Below are positions 17,753-26,437 of a stretch of DNA of 64,000 nt, piece by piece. Below the pieces are notes generated by a model. It made no database searches. It was not told the DNA's origin and saw only the letters and a list, made by a program, of their open reading frames with translations. Numbering within the stretch: the first letter of the stretch is position 1; every line of letters starts with the position of its first letter. The position numbers and the translations under genes are program-made. The stretch is from positions 1 through 64,000 of the forward strand of contig JAOUNS010000006.1 of NCBI GenBank assembly GCA_029880855.1. Direction: 5' to 3'. The DNA is from Gammaproteobacteria bacterium. Lineage in GTDB: Bacteria; Pseudomonadota; Gammaproteobacteria; UBA6429; Thiohalophilaceae.

Positions 17753-18883
17753 TTACAGGTTTAAGTAACCGGAAATCACTGCTTTTGCTCTCGCCTGCCA
17801 GGTATATTTACTTAAAAAAAGAGTTTTGGCATTCTCTGCCAGCCGCCGACTTAATACCTGATCACTTTCCAGAATGCTGATAGACTCCAGCCATTTATCA
17901 GGATTTTCCGGCTCCACCATCAGTGCAGTATCCCTGTCTGAAAGTATTTCACGCAAAACAGGCAAATCTGAACAAATGATCGGTTTGCCGGCAGCCATGT
18001 ACTCAAACAGTTTCAAAGGTGACATCCATTTGGTTGTATCAATACCTGAGTTGGTGGAGACTTTACTTTGATACGGCGCCAGCAAAACATCACAAGCCAG
18101 ACGATATTGTTCGGCCATTTTTGGAGGAACAAAACCATGTAAAATGATATTAGACGGGGTGGTTGCATCCTGTCGAATATCTGACAAAACTTCCTCAGTT
18201 CCGCCAACAAGATGAAATGCCGCCCAGGGCGCCGCGATAGCGAGATCACGAATCAGCTCGTAACCTCGACCAGGATACAAATGTCCCACATATCCGACAT
18301 GGAGTTTATATCCGGGATACTCATTACTGAAGCTGGAGTTTGACTCTATTGCAATATCTGCGGCATCGTGGGCGACAAAAGCCCTGTCCTCCAGTTCAGG
18401 AAATAATTGCACGACATCTTCTTTCAATTGACCGGAAACAAAAACAATTCTTAACAGGTTTTTTTTCCTAATCATAATTCGAAACAAAAGCTTGTCTGAC
18501 CAACGTCGATAAAAATCCAGCGCATGCGCTTCAAAAATAACATTTGCACCAAGGATGGATGCAATTGCACAGGCAGTAATATTTCGTCCATAAACAAGCC
18601 CTTGTTTGACGAGTGCTGCCCGTATTCCTGCTAACCAGCCATAGATGATATTGACGCCCTTGCCAAACAAGGAAATTCTCGGGATTCTGACTATCCGGAA
18701 GTTGTTTATTACTCCATAGTAATCATAGATTTCATCTATGGAGAGTTTCCCATCCAGCGGTGACGGCACCAGCAAATCAACATCGACTCCGTTGCGAGCA
18801 AAAGCACTGCACATCCTCATCACATGAATGCTGTTGGCTGTCTTCGAAGGTATCATTGATGACGCACAGTATATCAGTCTCAT
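17753..18883 (-). CDS. Glycosyltransferase family 4
   Basis: The 376-residue protein starts MRLIYCASSMIPSKTANSIH, an N-terminus typical of family 4 GT-B enzymes. The C-terminal donor domain contains HVGYVGHLYPGRG and SPLKLFEYMAAGKPIICSDL. Its stop lies 38 bases before the neighbouring methyltransferase start. The donor sugar is unknown. It is one of at least five glycosyltransferases assembling the repeat unit. Confidence 0.88.
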   Translation of the reverse strand: MRLIYCASSMIPSKTANSIHVMRMCSAFARNGVDVDLLVPSPLDGKLSIDEIYDYYGVINNFRIVRIPRISLFGKGVNIIYGWLAGIRAALVKQGLVYGRNITACAIASILGANVIFEAHALDFYRRWSDKLLFRIMIRKKNLLRIVFVSGQLKEDVVQLFPELEDRAFVAHDAADIAIESNSSFSNEYPGYKLHVGYVGHLYPGRGYELIRDLAIAAPWAAFHLVGGTEEVLSDIRQDATTPSNIILHGFVPPKMAEQYRLACDVLLAPYQSKVSTNSGIDTTKWMSPLKLFEYMAAGKPIICSDLPVLREILSDRDTALMVEPENPDKWLESISILESDQVLSRRLAENAKTLFLSKYTWQARAKAVISGYLNL

Positions 18884-18933
18884 GTTGTCATCAACCTGTC
18901 AGTGATATTGCACTTTAACAAAATAATCTATAG

Positions 18934-19533
18934 TCAAATATGTCGCATTACATTGATTGACTGAAAAGTTGCTTTAACATTCTGTAATAGTTGAGGACTC
19001 AATTCCTGGCACAAGGTTTCACCCGGTTTTTTTCGCTGCACATTGCCAAAACCGGTTTTGTTTAAGGCTCGTTTCAATGTATCAAAATTATGCAGGTAAT
19101 AATGATCATGATAAAGCAGGCGACTGATAAACAAATCTGTATGATTTTCAATCGGCAGGCGTTCAGACACCTCAGATTCTGCGATTGCCCTTTCCAGGTC
19201 CTCAGTCTGTTCCTGATAATTTTTCACCATAATATCCAAATCAGGCACTGTCATCCTTACCATCCCATCAACTTCAAGCAAGCGGTAACACTCAAGAAAG
19301 TGATTAATCAATTCCAGATAGGTCAGGTGTTCCAGTGTGGCACGTGAAAATATTAATTTAACACTACCATCCGGCAAAGGAATATGGCGTGTTATATCTG
19401 CAAGTATTTCCGGCGGTGGAATATGTCGGCCTTTTTTCCTCTCCTTGCCAATATTGATTTCCACATGATGAAAACCCGGAATCCTGTGGGCACCACAACC
19501 GACATAAAGATACTTTGATTCGCTTTGAGACAT
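18934..19533 (-). CDS. Small SAM-dependent methyltransferase
   Basis: A protein of about 199 residues with a SAM-binding motif YLYVGCGAHRIPGFHHVEIN near the N-terminus, FSRATLEHL, and VDGMVRMTVPDLD. This matches the short class I methyltransferases found in O-antigen and capsule loci, which use the pattern GCG-x-G-W/F-x-N-x-D. I chose the ATG at 19533; the frame extends to a GTG at 19545, which sits too close to its upstream GGA. The target is presumably a sugar hydroxyl. Confidence 0.8.
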   Translation of the reverse strand: MSQSESKYLYVGCGAHRIPGFHHVEINIGKERKKGRHIPPPEILADITRHIPLPDGSVKLIFSRATLEHLTYLELINHFLECYRLLEVDGMVRMTVPDLDIMVKNYQEQTEDLERAIAESEVSERLPIENHTDLFISRLLYHDHYYLHNFDTLKRALNKTGFGNVQRKKPGETLCQELSPQLLQNVKATFQSINVMRHI

Positions 19534-19567
19534 ATTCAGAAACACATTCCAATTATATTTTACCGCG

Positions 19568-20422
19568 CTATATCTGTTTCTTGTTTTTCAATGTAGACAG
19601 TATGGACAATAGATACCGCAAATTACCCCTCATCATAATTCTAAAAATATACCATAAACGCACAGCAATACTGTTCGTGCACTGATAGGCTGACCAGTCA
19701 ATTTTGCCCTTAAAATCTCGCCTGGTCCTGAAACTCATTTTATTCTTGTATTTATTATAAAAGCATTTAATCCCATTCAAAAAACGTAGACTTGCCGCAC
19801 TGGATAAGTGCTCGACACCATGAACCCTTCGAATAACCAACATTTCCTGAACAACACTGTAAGATCGACCTGAATCAATTAAACGTAGTAACAGATCCTT
19901 GTCCTCAGACACAAGTAAATTCTTGTCAAAACCAGACAGTGCTTCAAATGTCTCTTTTTTCATAACAATATTTGAACCAGTCACGCCGGGATTCTTGACA
20001 AAAAAGCTCTCAACCTGCAAATTTTTTCCGATTTTCTTATCTTCGGTAAAGGTTTGACCATTGTAGGTTTTCATCCAGGTGATGGTTGCATCGGTATTTT
20101 CATGAAGCGCCAGGGAAACAGCTTTTTCCAGGTAATCCGCTTCCCACATATCATCATCATCAAGGAAGGCCACCCAATCAGAACCAGCATGCCAAGCTCC
20201 ATTATTACGGTTAACCGAAGCACCACCTCCACCTTCGATGTAGATAATGGAGTTCTGATTTTGCTTTAACTTATCAATAACCGGCATGGCGGTAAGATCA
20301 GGATGCGCGTCAACCACAATAATTTCTACAGGGGGAGTAGTTTGATTTTGCACGGAATTGATTGCTTCAAGCAGCAGTTCAGGACGCCCCATAGTCGGAA
20401 TTATGACAGAGACAGATTGCAT
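19568..20422 (-). CDS. Glycosyltransferase family 2
   Basis: The 284-residue protein is a GT-A inverting glycosyltransferase. It begins SVSVIIPTMGRPELL. It has the nucleotide-binding segment ASVNRNNGAWHA and the metal-binding acidic motif FLDDDDMWEADYLE (about 90-103). Later it has GSNIVMKKETFEALSGFDKNL and the catalytic-base region SEDKDLLLRL. It sits one base downstream of the sulfotransferase stop. The donor is unknown. Confidence 0.92.
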   Translation of the reverse strand: MQSVSVIIPTMGRPELLLEAINSVQNQTTPPVEIIVVDAHPDLTAMPVIDKLKQNQNSIIYIEGGGGASVNRNNGAWHAGSDWVAFLDDDDMWEADYLEKAVSLALHENTDATITWMKTYNGQTFTEDKKIGKNLQVESFFVKNPGVTGSNIVMKKETFEALSGFDKNLLVSEDKDLLLRLIDSGRSYSVVQEMLVIRRVHGVEHLSSAASLRFLNGIKCFYNKYKNKMSFRTRRDFKGKIDWSAYQCTNSIAVRLWYIFRIMMRGNLRYLLSILSTLKNKKQI

Positions 20423-20423
20423 A

Positions 20424-21428
20424 CTATGACAACCCTGATGTGCTCATCTCTTGCTGTCGTCCTCGTACAAAATTTTGCATAATCGATTGGAATATAGCTT
20501 TGTAATACATGATCAATTTGATACCAAACCACTTGATACTATTGAGAAGGTAGATTAGTCTGAATTTTACCTTCGTATTGAACTGTTCATCCCTGTAATG
20601 CCATTTAAGCAAGCCGGACCGACACAGACGTTGAAACTCATAGAGTTCAAAATCGGTTAACTTCTCCTGATATTTCCCTGTATTTGAACTATCGATTCTA
20701 TCGAAAACATTTGACTTCCATGTTTCACTTTTTTGGAATATTTTATTTTTATTGGTATTCATATCAGTAACAAAAAGACCGGTATCTTTTAAAGCCGCAT
20801 TTACCTGTCCGACCGGATCCAATATCATATCCTCATAGCGAATAACCGGGATAGATGCTGCCTCCATTTCACACAGGGCACTATTCCACATATTAGCCAC
20901 TTCATGAATAGAACGGTCTGGCTTTCCCTGCTGGGAGAGCATTTTGTTAAATGACAAATATACATCACGCGGGTCTCGTACCACGCCGACAAAAACCGCA
21001 TCAGGGAAGATGCTTTTTATAACAGGTATATGAAACACATGGGCCGGTGTTTTCTCAATCAGAACAGTTTCTTCGCTATCTTTGCTATAGGTGTATGCCA
21101 AACAATCAAAGAGATCAGCTGTTACGAGTCTGCCGTTTGTCGCCGATTGGTATAACTCACTTACCTGTTCGCTACTCATATTGAGTTCGGCATTTTTTTT
21201 CATGCTTGTTAGAACCCGGGCCAAGGTCTTTGGTGACAGGAACTTTTCATAGGTCAATGCCTTGACCGGTCGACTTGAACGTGTTGCAAGATAATAATTT
21301 ATTGCCACCTGCCGAAAATAATCCGTTTCCGGCATGGAAAAACTGTTTTCCACACCCAGCATCAACCGTTGCAACAGGGTTGTACCGGAACGGGGACAAC
21401 CAACCACAAATATCCTTGTTGAAATCAA
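20424..21428 (-). CDS. Sulfotransferase family protein
   Basis: The 334-residue protein opens with the PAPS 5'-phosphosulfate-binding loop VGCPRSGTTLLQRLM (about 9-23). The 3'-phosphate motif VGVVRDPRDVYLSFNKML follows near 155-172. These enzymes transfer sulfate from PAPS to sugar hydroxyls, so the mature glycan may be sulfated. The start is TTG; the only later start in frame would cut off the strand leading into the PAPS loop. The family also sulfates lipids and peptides, so the substrate is an inference from context. Confidence 0.88.
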   Translation of the reverse strand: MISTRIFVVGCPRSGTTLLQRLMLGVENSFSMPETDYFRQVAINYYLATRSSRPVKALTYEKFLSPKTLARVLTSMKKNAELNMSSEQVSELYQSATNGRLVTADLFDCLAYTYSKDSEETVLIEKTPAHVFHIPVIKSIFPDAVFVGVVRDPRDVYLSFNKMLSQQGKPDRSIHEVANMWNSALCEMEAASIPVIRYEDMILDPVGQVNAALKDTGLFVTDMNTNKNKIFQKSETWKSNVFDRIDSSNTGKYQEKLTDFELYEFQRLCRSGLLKWHYRDEQFNTKVKFRLIYLLNSIKWFGIKLIMYYKAIFQSIMQNFVRGRQQEMSTSGLS

Positions 21429-21454
21429 ACCGATATTACCAACTGAGCAGTTTT

Positions 21455-22954
21455 TTACCGCTGAACATAATTTTCGACGTAGCTGTAAAACAACTTATAT
21501 AAGTCATCCATGTTTCCCTTTTCACCTCTCTCCCAAATCCCGATCCAGTTTATATCAAAACCAACATCGTATGCTGCAGCAACATAATTATTCAATTTTC
21601 TATTGTAATCCTGTTCATCCATTTTTGTTTTTAACACATCAACAATTTTTCCATCCAATGTGGAAAAATCCGAATGTAAAACCACATTGGGCAACAGCCG
21701 AACTGTACCAATATCCCCCAGTAATATAGATGGCAATTTCAATACCGCTGCTTCAAAAAAGATAGTACCGGTTGGTGCAATGAGCATTTTTGCATTAGCA
21801 AGCACCCTACCCGCCGGTATCCGATAATCAATTAACTTTACATTTGGTGTACGGGCGACTTTTTCAAGATATTCAGGGGAACGATATCCCAACATGGCAG
21901 GATGATCTTTTACGACCAGGGTCATATCGCCCGGTAAAGACATGGCAATTTGGCGGGCCGTTTCTATCTGATTATTATAGCGAGGTGAGAATACATCAAT
22001 ATTTGCCTCCGGCTGAAATTGCAGAGGCATAAACGCATATTGTCCTGTCTTTTCAAAGTCGTAGTAATCAAATGAATTTGCCGCCTGTGTGTAAGCCCTC
22101 GATTTCCAGTAATCACGCCAATGTATGGCTGGCGAAAGCGCATCTATCGAACTTCCAAAACCCTGCAACCGGTTTTTTTGACGAATAAAACTGGACAGCA
22201 TACGGCGTGACAATTGGACAAGTTCTCTGGGACTGACTTTTTTGTATCGTGTCTTGATCAACCCGGGAGCCTGTATTTCCTCTTTCAGTTTATCAATGTA
22301 TTTGGCAGCCCTTTCGTGATTTTCTGATTTTTCCCCTGCGTTCAGTTCATTTATCCTGTCTATAAATGGACCACCACTGTCGAAATAGGATTCAACAAAG
22401 ACATCGATTCCCTTCACTTTACTATCGGTGACACCCAACATTTTAACGCCGCGTTTTTTTGCATAATGATAGAGGGCTATATGCACATAGGAGACAAAAT
22501 TTGGTGTAATAATAACGTCAGGCTTAAACTTTTCAAAAACATCAACGCAAAGTTTGTGAATTGCCTTTAAAAAAAGTACAATATTGTCATCATCAATATT
22601 TTGCTTAAAACCATAATAATATTTATCCTGGTAAGATTTAACATGATTACGCAAGCTTTGCACAAAAGGCCAAATTGAATTGACATCATATTCACGACAT
22701 ATCTCTTCCAGAGAGAAATCATCATCGCCAAGGTATTGTGCAGGAAACTCCATTATCCTGTCATGATTCTCAATGTAGACGTAGTCTACTTCTTGTTGCT
22801 CACGAATAAACTTATCCGTGGTTTTCTTCAAGGTTACCGCGCCAATGACAGCACCATCATCCTGAAAACGCTTGGCTATGTATTGACCTATTCTTAATGC
22901 CCAACCACGCTGCTGCATGATCAATATTCTGGTATTGTTAAATTTATTACTCAT
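21455..22954 (-). CDS. Capsule-synthesis-type GT-B protein, function unknown
   Basis: A protein of about 499 residues with two Rossmann-like halves. The C-terminal half contains LVVKDHPAMLGYRSPEYL and APTGTIFFEAAVLKLPSILLGD, a pattern shared with capsule polysaccharide synthesis and export proteins (KpsC/KpsS-like) and with CDP-glycerol-type transferases. It is probably a glycosyltransferase, possibly for a Kdo-like or ulosonic acid residue, but no donor can be assigned. I chose the ATG at 22954. The frame continues to a TTG at 22993 that would overlap the preceding methyltransferase gene. Confidence 0.7.
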   Translation of the reverse strand: MSNKFNNTRILIMQQRGWALRIGQYIAKRFQDDGAVIGAVTLKKTTDKFIREQQEVDYVYIENHDRIMEFPAQYLGDDDFSLEEICREYDVNSIWPFVQSLRNHVKSYQDKYYYGFKQNIDDDNIVLFLKAIHKLCVDVFEKFKPDVIITPNFVSYVHIALYHYAKKRGVKMLGVTDSKVKGIDVFVESYFDSGGPFIDRINELNAGEKSENHERAAKYIDKLKEEIQAPGLIKTRYKKVSPRELVQLSRRMLSSFIRQKNRLQGFGSSIDALSPAIHWRDYWKSRAYTQAANSFDYYDFEKTGQYAFMPLQFQPEANIDVFSPRYNNQIETARQIAMSLPGDMTLVVKDHPAMLGYRSPEYLEKVARTPNVKLIDYRIPAGRVLANAKMLIAPTGTIFFEAAVLKLPSILLGDIGTVRLLPNVVLHSDFSTLDGKIVDVLKTKMDEQDYNRKLNNYVAAAYDVGFDINWIGIWERGEKGNMDDLYKLFYSYVENYVQR

Positions 22955-22967
22955 AGAATTAGTGACT

Positions 22968-23693
22968 TTATTTCCGCTTCCATTCAGGCCCAACGATCAG
23001 GATATCTTCCCGGGTGTTCCCAAACGGTAAATCTGCCGGCTGTTCTACCAAATAGGAATGAAAACCCTTTTTACGTACATGTAAAAGAATATCCATGACC
23101 AACTCATCAGTAATCTCAACAAGTTCCTGATTTGATTCAAAAACGGGAGATTGTGGCATGTTACTCATAGCGGCATTCCATTCTTGCAGAAATGCCTGCC
23201 CCTGCTGACTTTTGACAAACCTGTCTTTCCTACCCAGACAACTAATGTCTCCAAGCAGCATACGTCCGGAATCTTTCAACAAACTGCAGGCCTTGTCGAT
23301 AAAAGCAAACAAGGCATCTGTATCTTTCATATAGTGCAGAACACTATAAATAATGATTTTGTCAAATTGTCCGTCAATTTTCTGATCTTCAAGAGTACCG
23401 GCGAGTAAAGTAATTTTTTCTGAATAATACCGGTTCTTTAATCGACCAATAACAGTTTCGTGATCTATCCCGGTAATATCATTCACAAAGAAACTGAGTG
23501 GTATTAATAGATTACCCACCCCACAGCCTATTTCCAATACACTGTCTGAACTTTCAATCTTGAGTTTATCAGCCAGGTCCAGTACGATTTTTCTCTCAGC
23601 CTCTTCCTGAAGCGCGTAACGTCCTGATATAACAGTCTCGCTAGAAATGGTCCTGGCTCTTTCACCATATTCTTCAAAATATGTTTTGGCCAT
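22968..23693 (-). CDS. SAM-dependent methyltransferase
   Basis: This 241-residue class I methyltransferase has motif I VLEIGCGVGNLLIPLS (about 52-67), the acidic motif II DITGIDHE, IIYSVLHYM and a SGRMLLGDISCLGR region. The fold is clear but the substrate is not. It is followed at once by the capsule-type glycosyltransferase gene, so it may modify that enzyme's product. No N-terminal targeting signal is seen. Confidence 0.85.
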   Translation of the reverse strand: MAKTYFEEYGERARTISSETVISGRYALQEEAERKIVLDLADKLKIESSDSVLEIGCGVGNLLIPLSFFVNDITGIDHETVIGRLKNRYYSEKITLLAGTLEDQKIDGQFDKIIIYSVLHYMKDTDALFAFIDKACSLLKDSGRMLLGDISCLGRKDRFVKSQQGQAFLQEWNAAMSNMPQSPVFESNQELVEITDELVMDILLHVRKKGFHSYLVEQPADLPFGNTREDILIVGPEWKRK

Positions 23694-23763
23694 TTATGAC
23701 TCCTCGCCGTGGTTGGTATACACAGCACAAGCTTCACCAGAACAACTTAGTGAGTCGCTCAAG

Positions 23764-24801
23764 TCAATCTTGCTCAAAATGTAATTTATAAAGGGGAAAA
23801 ACATGAGATGCAAAACCATGCTTAAATTCTGCAATAGAGACTTCTTTTTCAGTCGGCTGTGGTGTGTCTGTCGCATACGGACGCAAGCCAACCTTGTACC
23901 ATCGAACTCCCCTTTTTTTGAATTCTTCAATCGCCCTGTGCTGAACAACATGTCCAATCGGTTTATCAAAAAGGCTTCTATCGTAAGCACCAACAGCATA
24001 CAAGCCTTCATCTTTGGTTTGATAAAACAATCCACCGCCTACCATAGTATCTTTATCATCTGTCAGATAAATCAAAAATGCAGACTTATTGGCAATATGC
24101 TCCAACTGAATATCCCAGCTTTCATCGGAACGGGTTTTACGCCCTGCGACCATAAAGTGTAAATCACGAAATTGTTGCCAGATTTTTTTATCGTCTGAAT
24201 CCAGCAATTTCACTGTCCACATGCGCAAACCGGTATTTATAAGACTTTTATACCGCTTTCTGAAATGTGCCTTAATGCCTGACAAATCCGGTGACAGATC
24301 GACATAAACTTCATGCTGCATACTGCTGCCGGCGCCATGTTGCATTGCCTCCACATGCCAGTCGCTCATTCCCCATTCCTGAATAAATGATTCGTTTGAG
24401 CACCAGGAATCCACGCCCACATGAGCTGCGATATTTTTTGCAAGCTCAAAACAAAGCTTGCTGATTTTTTTTCTTGATGTTGCCGGGCAATCAGCAACAA
24501 ACAATGGGGGCAATAAAGGCAAACCTTGCGAGTCAATTTTTGGCCGACCATCTTTAACTGCAACACTAAGCGGCCAGATTGCAACGGGTTTATTGCTCCA
24601 CGTAATTACAATGGACATATCATGCCATTCACCGCCATGACCAACCTGATAACAAAACTGATAATCGATGCTTTCGTGAGAATAGACGACAGGTAAATAG
24701 GGAACCTGTCGGGCCGTATCTGACCACAGCATTCTGTCATCACAGCGATATGTAAATTCCATACCTGAATTATCAAGCATCACTTTAACGCTATCAATCA
24801 T
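23764..24801 (-). CDS. FemAB/GNAT-type acyltransferase
   Basis: A protein of about 345 residues with a C-terminal GNAT-like half. FRKRYKSLINTG, FRDLHFMVAGRKTRSDESWD and GGGLFYQTKDEGLYAVGAYDR resemble the FemAB-related proteins found in exopolysaccharide loci. Such enzymes use aminoacyl-tRNA or acyl-CoA to acylate an amino group. Next to the pseudaminic acid genes it could acylate an amino-sugar, for example at N5 or N7. I chose the ATG at 24801; the longer frame begins at a TTG and would overlap pseI by 38 bases. Confidence 0.75.
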   Translation of the reverse strand: MIDSVKVMLDNSGMEFTYRCDDRMLWSDTARQVPYLPVVYSHESIDYQFCYQVGHGGEWHDMSIVITWSNKPVAIWPLSVAVKDGRPKIDSQGLPLLPPLFVADCPATSRKKISKLCFELAKNIAAHVGVDSWCSNESFIQEWGMSDWHVEAMQHGAGSSMQHEVYVDLSPDLSGIKAHFRKRYKSLINTGLRMWTVKLLDSDDKKIWQQFRDLHFMVAGRKTRSDESWDIQLEHIANKSAFLIYLTDDKDTMVGGGLFYQTKDEGLYAVGAYDRSLFDKPIGHVVQHRAIEEFKKRGVRWYKVGLRPYATDTPQPTEKEVSIAEFKHGFASHVFPLYKLHFEQD

Positions 24802-24829
24802 TATAATTAATTCTTTTGCAAACAGACGG

Positions 24830-25906
24830 TTAAACAGGATTGGATTTCCGGGAGGGATTATCAGCAATCAGTTCCCACTTGACAGCGGTTCCAAAGCTGA
24901 CATCACAGGTAATTTGTTTACCCACTATTTCATCTATATGTTTTGGCGGTATGCCAAAACCCGGGCGCACACTTCTGACGTCACCGGTCTGAATGATGTG
25001 TCCTTCCTTCAGGTTTCTCACAAAATACAACGAACGTCGGAATTGGACATTGCCAATTTCGCTGGATTTACGACCATAATCAATCTTGCCGAGTGATTGC
25101 CATGCTGTTTTAACTCCCTCACACAACTGTTTTAACTCAGGAGGCTCTAAAGAGAATGAGTCATCGGGTCCGCCGTTGCGACGATCAAGAGTAAAATGCT
25201 TTTCTATGATAGCTGCCCCGAGGGCAACACTGGTTATTGCAGTGGTGTTATCCAGTGTATGGTCTGATAAACCGGTGACAACACCAAATCTGGCAGACAT
25301 ATCGGGTATTGTACGCAAATTGTAATCTGATGCCGGCGCCGGGTAGCCACTTACACAATGTAAAATGGCTAACTGTTTACATCCTGCCTCGTGCGCTGCA
25401 TTAATGGCTTCCTGGATTTCTTCATCATCCGCCATACCTGTTGATATAATAACCGGCTTCCCTGTTCCTGCTGCGTATTTAATCAATGGCAGGTCAATTG
25501 CTTCGAACGAGGCTATCTTGTACGCGGGGGTGTTTAAGTCTTCGAGCAAGTCGACTGCACTGTTATCAAAAGGCGAGCTAAAGATTGTAATCTCATGTTT
25601 TTTTGCAAATTCGAACAGTGGTTTATGCCAGGCCCAAGGCAAGTGTGCTTCCTGATAGAGGTCGTATAGTTTTCGACCATCCCATAGTCCACCACTAATC
25701 ATAAATTGTTCATTTTCACAATCAAGAGTAATTGTATCAGGTGTATACGTTTGTAATTTAACTGCATCAGCTCCGGCTTTCTTTGCTTCCATGATTATTT
25801 TTTTTGCTGTATCAAGCGATCCATTGTGATTTGCAGAAAGTTCTGCGATCACATATGGTTCAGCGTCACATGCAATACGTCTATTTGCAATTGTAATTGA
25901 TTTCAT
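24830..25906 (-). CDS. pseI: Pseudaminic acid synthase
   Basis: PseI condenses 2,4-diacetamido-2,4,6-trideoxy-L-altrose with phosphoenolpyruvate to give pseudaminic acid. The 358-residue protein has the NeuB-type TIM barrel, with IAELSANHNGSLDTA (about 20-34), AVKLQTYTPDT, ISTGMADDEEI, SDHTLDN and IEKHFTLDR. A C-terminal SAF domain (about 300-350) carries the VRPGFGIPP motif whose arginine reaches the partner active site. All other Pse enzymes are encoded just upstream. The C-terminal SAF domain contrasts with the second NeuB-family protein in this locus, which lacks it. Confidence 0.95.
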   Translation of the reverse strand: MKSITIANRRIACDAEPYVIAELSANHNGSLDTAKKIIMEAKKAGADAVKLQTYTPDTITLDCENEQFMISGGLWDGRKLYDLYQEAHLPWAWHKPLFEFAKKHEITIFSSPFDNSAVDLLEDLNTPAYKIASFEAIDLPLIKYAAGTGKPVIISTGMADDEEIQEAINAAHEAGCKQLAILHCVSGYPAPASDYNLRTIPDMSARFGVVTGLSDHTLDNTTAITSVALGAAIIEKHFTLDRRNGGPDDSFSLEPPELKQLCEGVKTAWQSLGKIDYGRKSSEIGNVQFRRSLYFVRNLKEGHIIQTGDVRSVRPGFGIPPKHIDEIVGKQITCDVSFGTAVKWELIADNPSRKSNPV

Positions 25907-25921
25907 CGCACTTACTTCAAG

Positions 25922-26437
25922 CTACTTCAAGAGTGTATTCGTTGCATACTTAATAAGACCAAAGCATATGAGGTCATGATAATTCTCACCATCAAAATGA
26001 TGCTCTTTAAGAATACCTTCCTGGTCAAACCCAAGAGTCTGATGCAGCAATACCGATTTAGTATTCGAGGCTATTACATTTCCATATACTTTATGGATAT
26101 TTAAATCTGTAAATGCTGTTTGTAACGCAACTTTTCCCAGATCCAATCCGACGCCTTTTGGAGCATCCGGTGATTTGTAGAAACCCCACTCAGAGATACT
26201 TCCTTTATATGCATTTTTAAAACTTATGAATCCCATATCAATGCCATGGTTCTCGTAAATATATAATTTGCTTATCGGATCGATTGAGACTCTGTCAAAC
26301 CAGGCGTAATGTTCTTTAGCAGGTATTTCCTGATTATTCAGCATATATCTTCTAATAGACTGGTCATTTCTCCATGCAAGCACTTTATCCAAATCGCTTT
26401 TGTCCATGGCCCTCAATCTGCCATTACTGTTTGTCAT
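25922..26437 (-). CDS. pseH: UDP-4-amino-altrosamine N-acetyltransferase
   Basis: PseH acetylates the 4-amino group of the PseC product with acetyl-CoA. The GNAT-fold protein (171 residues from the chosen start) has VLAWRNDQSIRRYML near the N-terminus, then the acetyl-CoA-binding region GVGLDLGKVALQTAF and VIASNTKSVLLHQTLGF. The ATG at 26437 overlaps the end of pseG by 14 bases and has an AGG eight bases upstream. The frame continues to 26470, but homologues start near the RNGRLR-like segment. Confidence 0.92.
   Translation of the reverse strand: MTNSNGRLRAMDKSDLDKVLAWRNDQSIRRYMLNNQEIPAKEHYAWFDRVSIDPISKLYIYENHGIDMGFISFKNAYKGSISEWGFYKSPDAPKGVGLDLGKVALQTAFTDLNIHKVYGNVIASNTKSVLLHQTLGFDQEGILKEHHFDGENYHDLICFGLIKYATNTLLK

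Noticed and set aside
23694-24035. 113-codon frame overlapping the FemAB-like gene
   Set aside because: It is out of frame inside a better-supported gene, and its translation has no domain.
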